Shown: positions 63,401 to 64,000 of the stretch, one piece after another
Layout of the letters: each line of letters opens with the position of its first letter
How positions within the stretch are numbered: position 1 is the stretch's first letter
Source of the DNA: Microcebus murinus
Taxonomy: Eukaryota > Chordata > Mammalia > Primates > Cheirogaleidae
Reading direction: 5' to 3'
Assembly (NCBI RefSeq): GCF_040939455.1
Contig: NC_134107.1
Span: 12,029,537 to 12,093,536, forward strand
DNA: 64,000 nucleotides
Notes under the pieces: generated by a model
Told to the model about the DNA's origin: nothing
Databases searched by the model: none
The model's input: the letters and a program-made list of their open reading frames with translations, nothing else
Position numbers and translations under genes: made by a program

Positions 63401-64000
63401 GGAGCCCAGACACCGTCCTGGCCCTGCCTTGGGCCCCAGGCCTTTGCTGTAGAGATTGTGCACAGGAACCCCACAGGAAGTGGTTTATTATTTGGCACAA
63501 GAGCATTCTGCCTTCTACAGTGATGACATCAGAGGCTCCTTGCAGGGTGCTGGGGTCCCCCTTACCCTACACTAATGAAATGGTGGGTGTAGCCCTGATG
63601 TCCCCCAGCCTCAGCAGCTTGAGAGTACAAATGAGGTGCACAGGTGTTGCTGCCTGAGTGACAGTGGTCTTGGGTGTGGGCTACAGGTCTGCTCAGGTTC
63701 CTGCCAGCCATTTCTAGGGGTCCCTGGGCTGCATCTCATGTGTGCACAAGAACAAGTCTGCCCATGTTCTTCTGCTCTGGCTCCCTCTCCCTGGCCATAG
63801 CCTCTCCCCTAAATTCCCCTGCGGCCAGGGGCTGCCCTGAGCCTTACCATGGGTGGCTCACAGTCTGGAGGCTGGCAGGTAGTTCTGTCCCCAACCATGT
63901 GTCACACTCAGCCACCAGGGCACAGAGCCCATCCCCTCTGGCCTCTGGCCCAGTGCCCCAGCCTCTCACACCCACACCTCAGGAGGGGTCAGACAGCATC
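60420..64000. other. Unique upstream flank of EHD1
   Basis: There are no Alus and no recognised gene. A minus-strand open frame of 236 codons at 62480-63190 lacks any known domain. A MEF2-type site in a palindrome lies at 61913-61940. The mir-192/mir-194-2 pair known from further upstream in human was searched for and is not present. Confidence 0.6.
61913..61940. promoter_or_regulatory. MEF2-type site inside an imperfect palindrome
   Basis: The core ttatttataa (61919-61928) fits the MEF2 consensus YTAWWWWTAR. It overlaps the perfect palindrome atttataaat, flanked by cccgggtt and aacctggg arms with one mismatch. It lies about 2 kb upstream of EHD1. Confidence 0.4.

Noticed and set aside
60420..64000. 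Search for mir-192 and mir-194-2
   Set aside because: These lie upstream of EHD1 in human, but neither mature sequence nor its complement is seen in this flank, so they must lie further right.

Overview
The window is ordinary nuclear DNA of a primate, most probably a strepsirrhine (lemur-like). It has split genes with GT-AG introns, CpG-rich promoters, 3' UTRs with AATAAA-type signals and dozens of Alu copies. Nearly all the Alus carry the right-arm wording 'gagctaggctgacgccacggcactcac' in spirit and an extra A/T-rich 'agaaattaattggcca' block. I associate that form with lemur AluL copies rather than with human AluS/AluY. The exact species is inference.

Three protein-coding genes lie head to tail on the minus strand, in the order known from human chromosome 11q13. 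From the right they are EHD1 (coding 59782 to 38926, five coding exons, 534 codons), CDC42BPG/MRCK-gamma (coding 30824 to 13975, 37 exons, 1552 codons) and the 5' end of MEN1 (non-coding exon near 1943-2110, exon 2 at 1096-1556, exon 3 running off the left edge at position 1). I worked out every exon boundary from splice sites and reading phase. All phases agree, and the EHD1 and CDC42BPG products have the lengths expected of the families.

Region by region: 1-2.25 kb is MEN1 and its CpG-rich promoter with several ZNF143-type motifs. 2.4-12.7 kb is a repeat dump: fossil L1 3' ends split apart by at least a dozen Alu insertions, some composite. 12.88-31.2 kb is CDC42BPG with its 3' UTR, compact exons and CpG promoter. 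31.2-36.8 kb is mostly unique intergenic DNA with MIR-like relics, one Alu and a CTCF-like site. 36.8-60.1 kb is EHD1, with an Alu and a DNA-transposon relic inside its 3' UTR and an 11.9 kb second intron. 60.1-64 kb is the unique upstream flank of EHD1.

Functionally the genes are neighbours rather than a pathway. Menin is a nuclear chromatin scaffold, MRCK-gamma is a Cdc42-effector kinase of the actomyosin system, and EHD1 is an ATPase that remodels recycling endosomes. I found no undescribed multi-gene system. The most interesting leads are a candidate alternative first exon of CDC42BPG that would give the kinase a Src-like myristoylation start, ZNF143-type motifs shared by all three promoters, a short uORF and a tetranucleotide repeat in the CDC42BPG leader, composite Alu insertions with single target-site duplications, and a MEF2-type site inside a palindrome upstream of EHD1.
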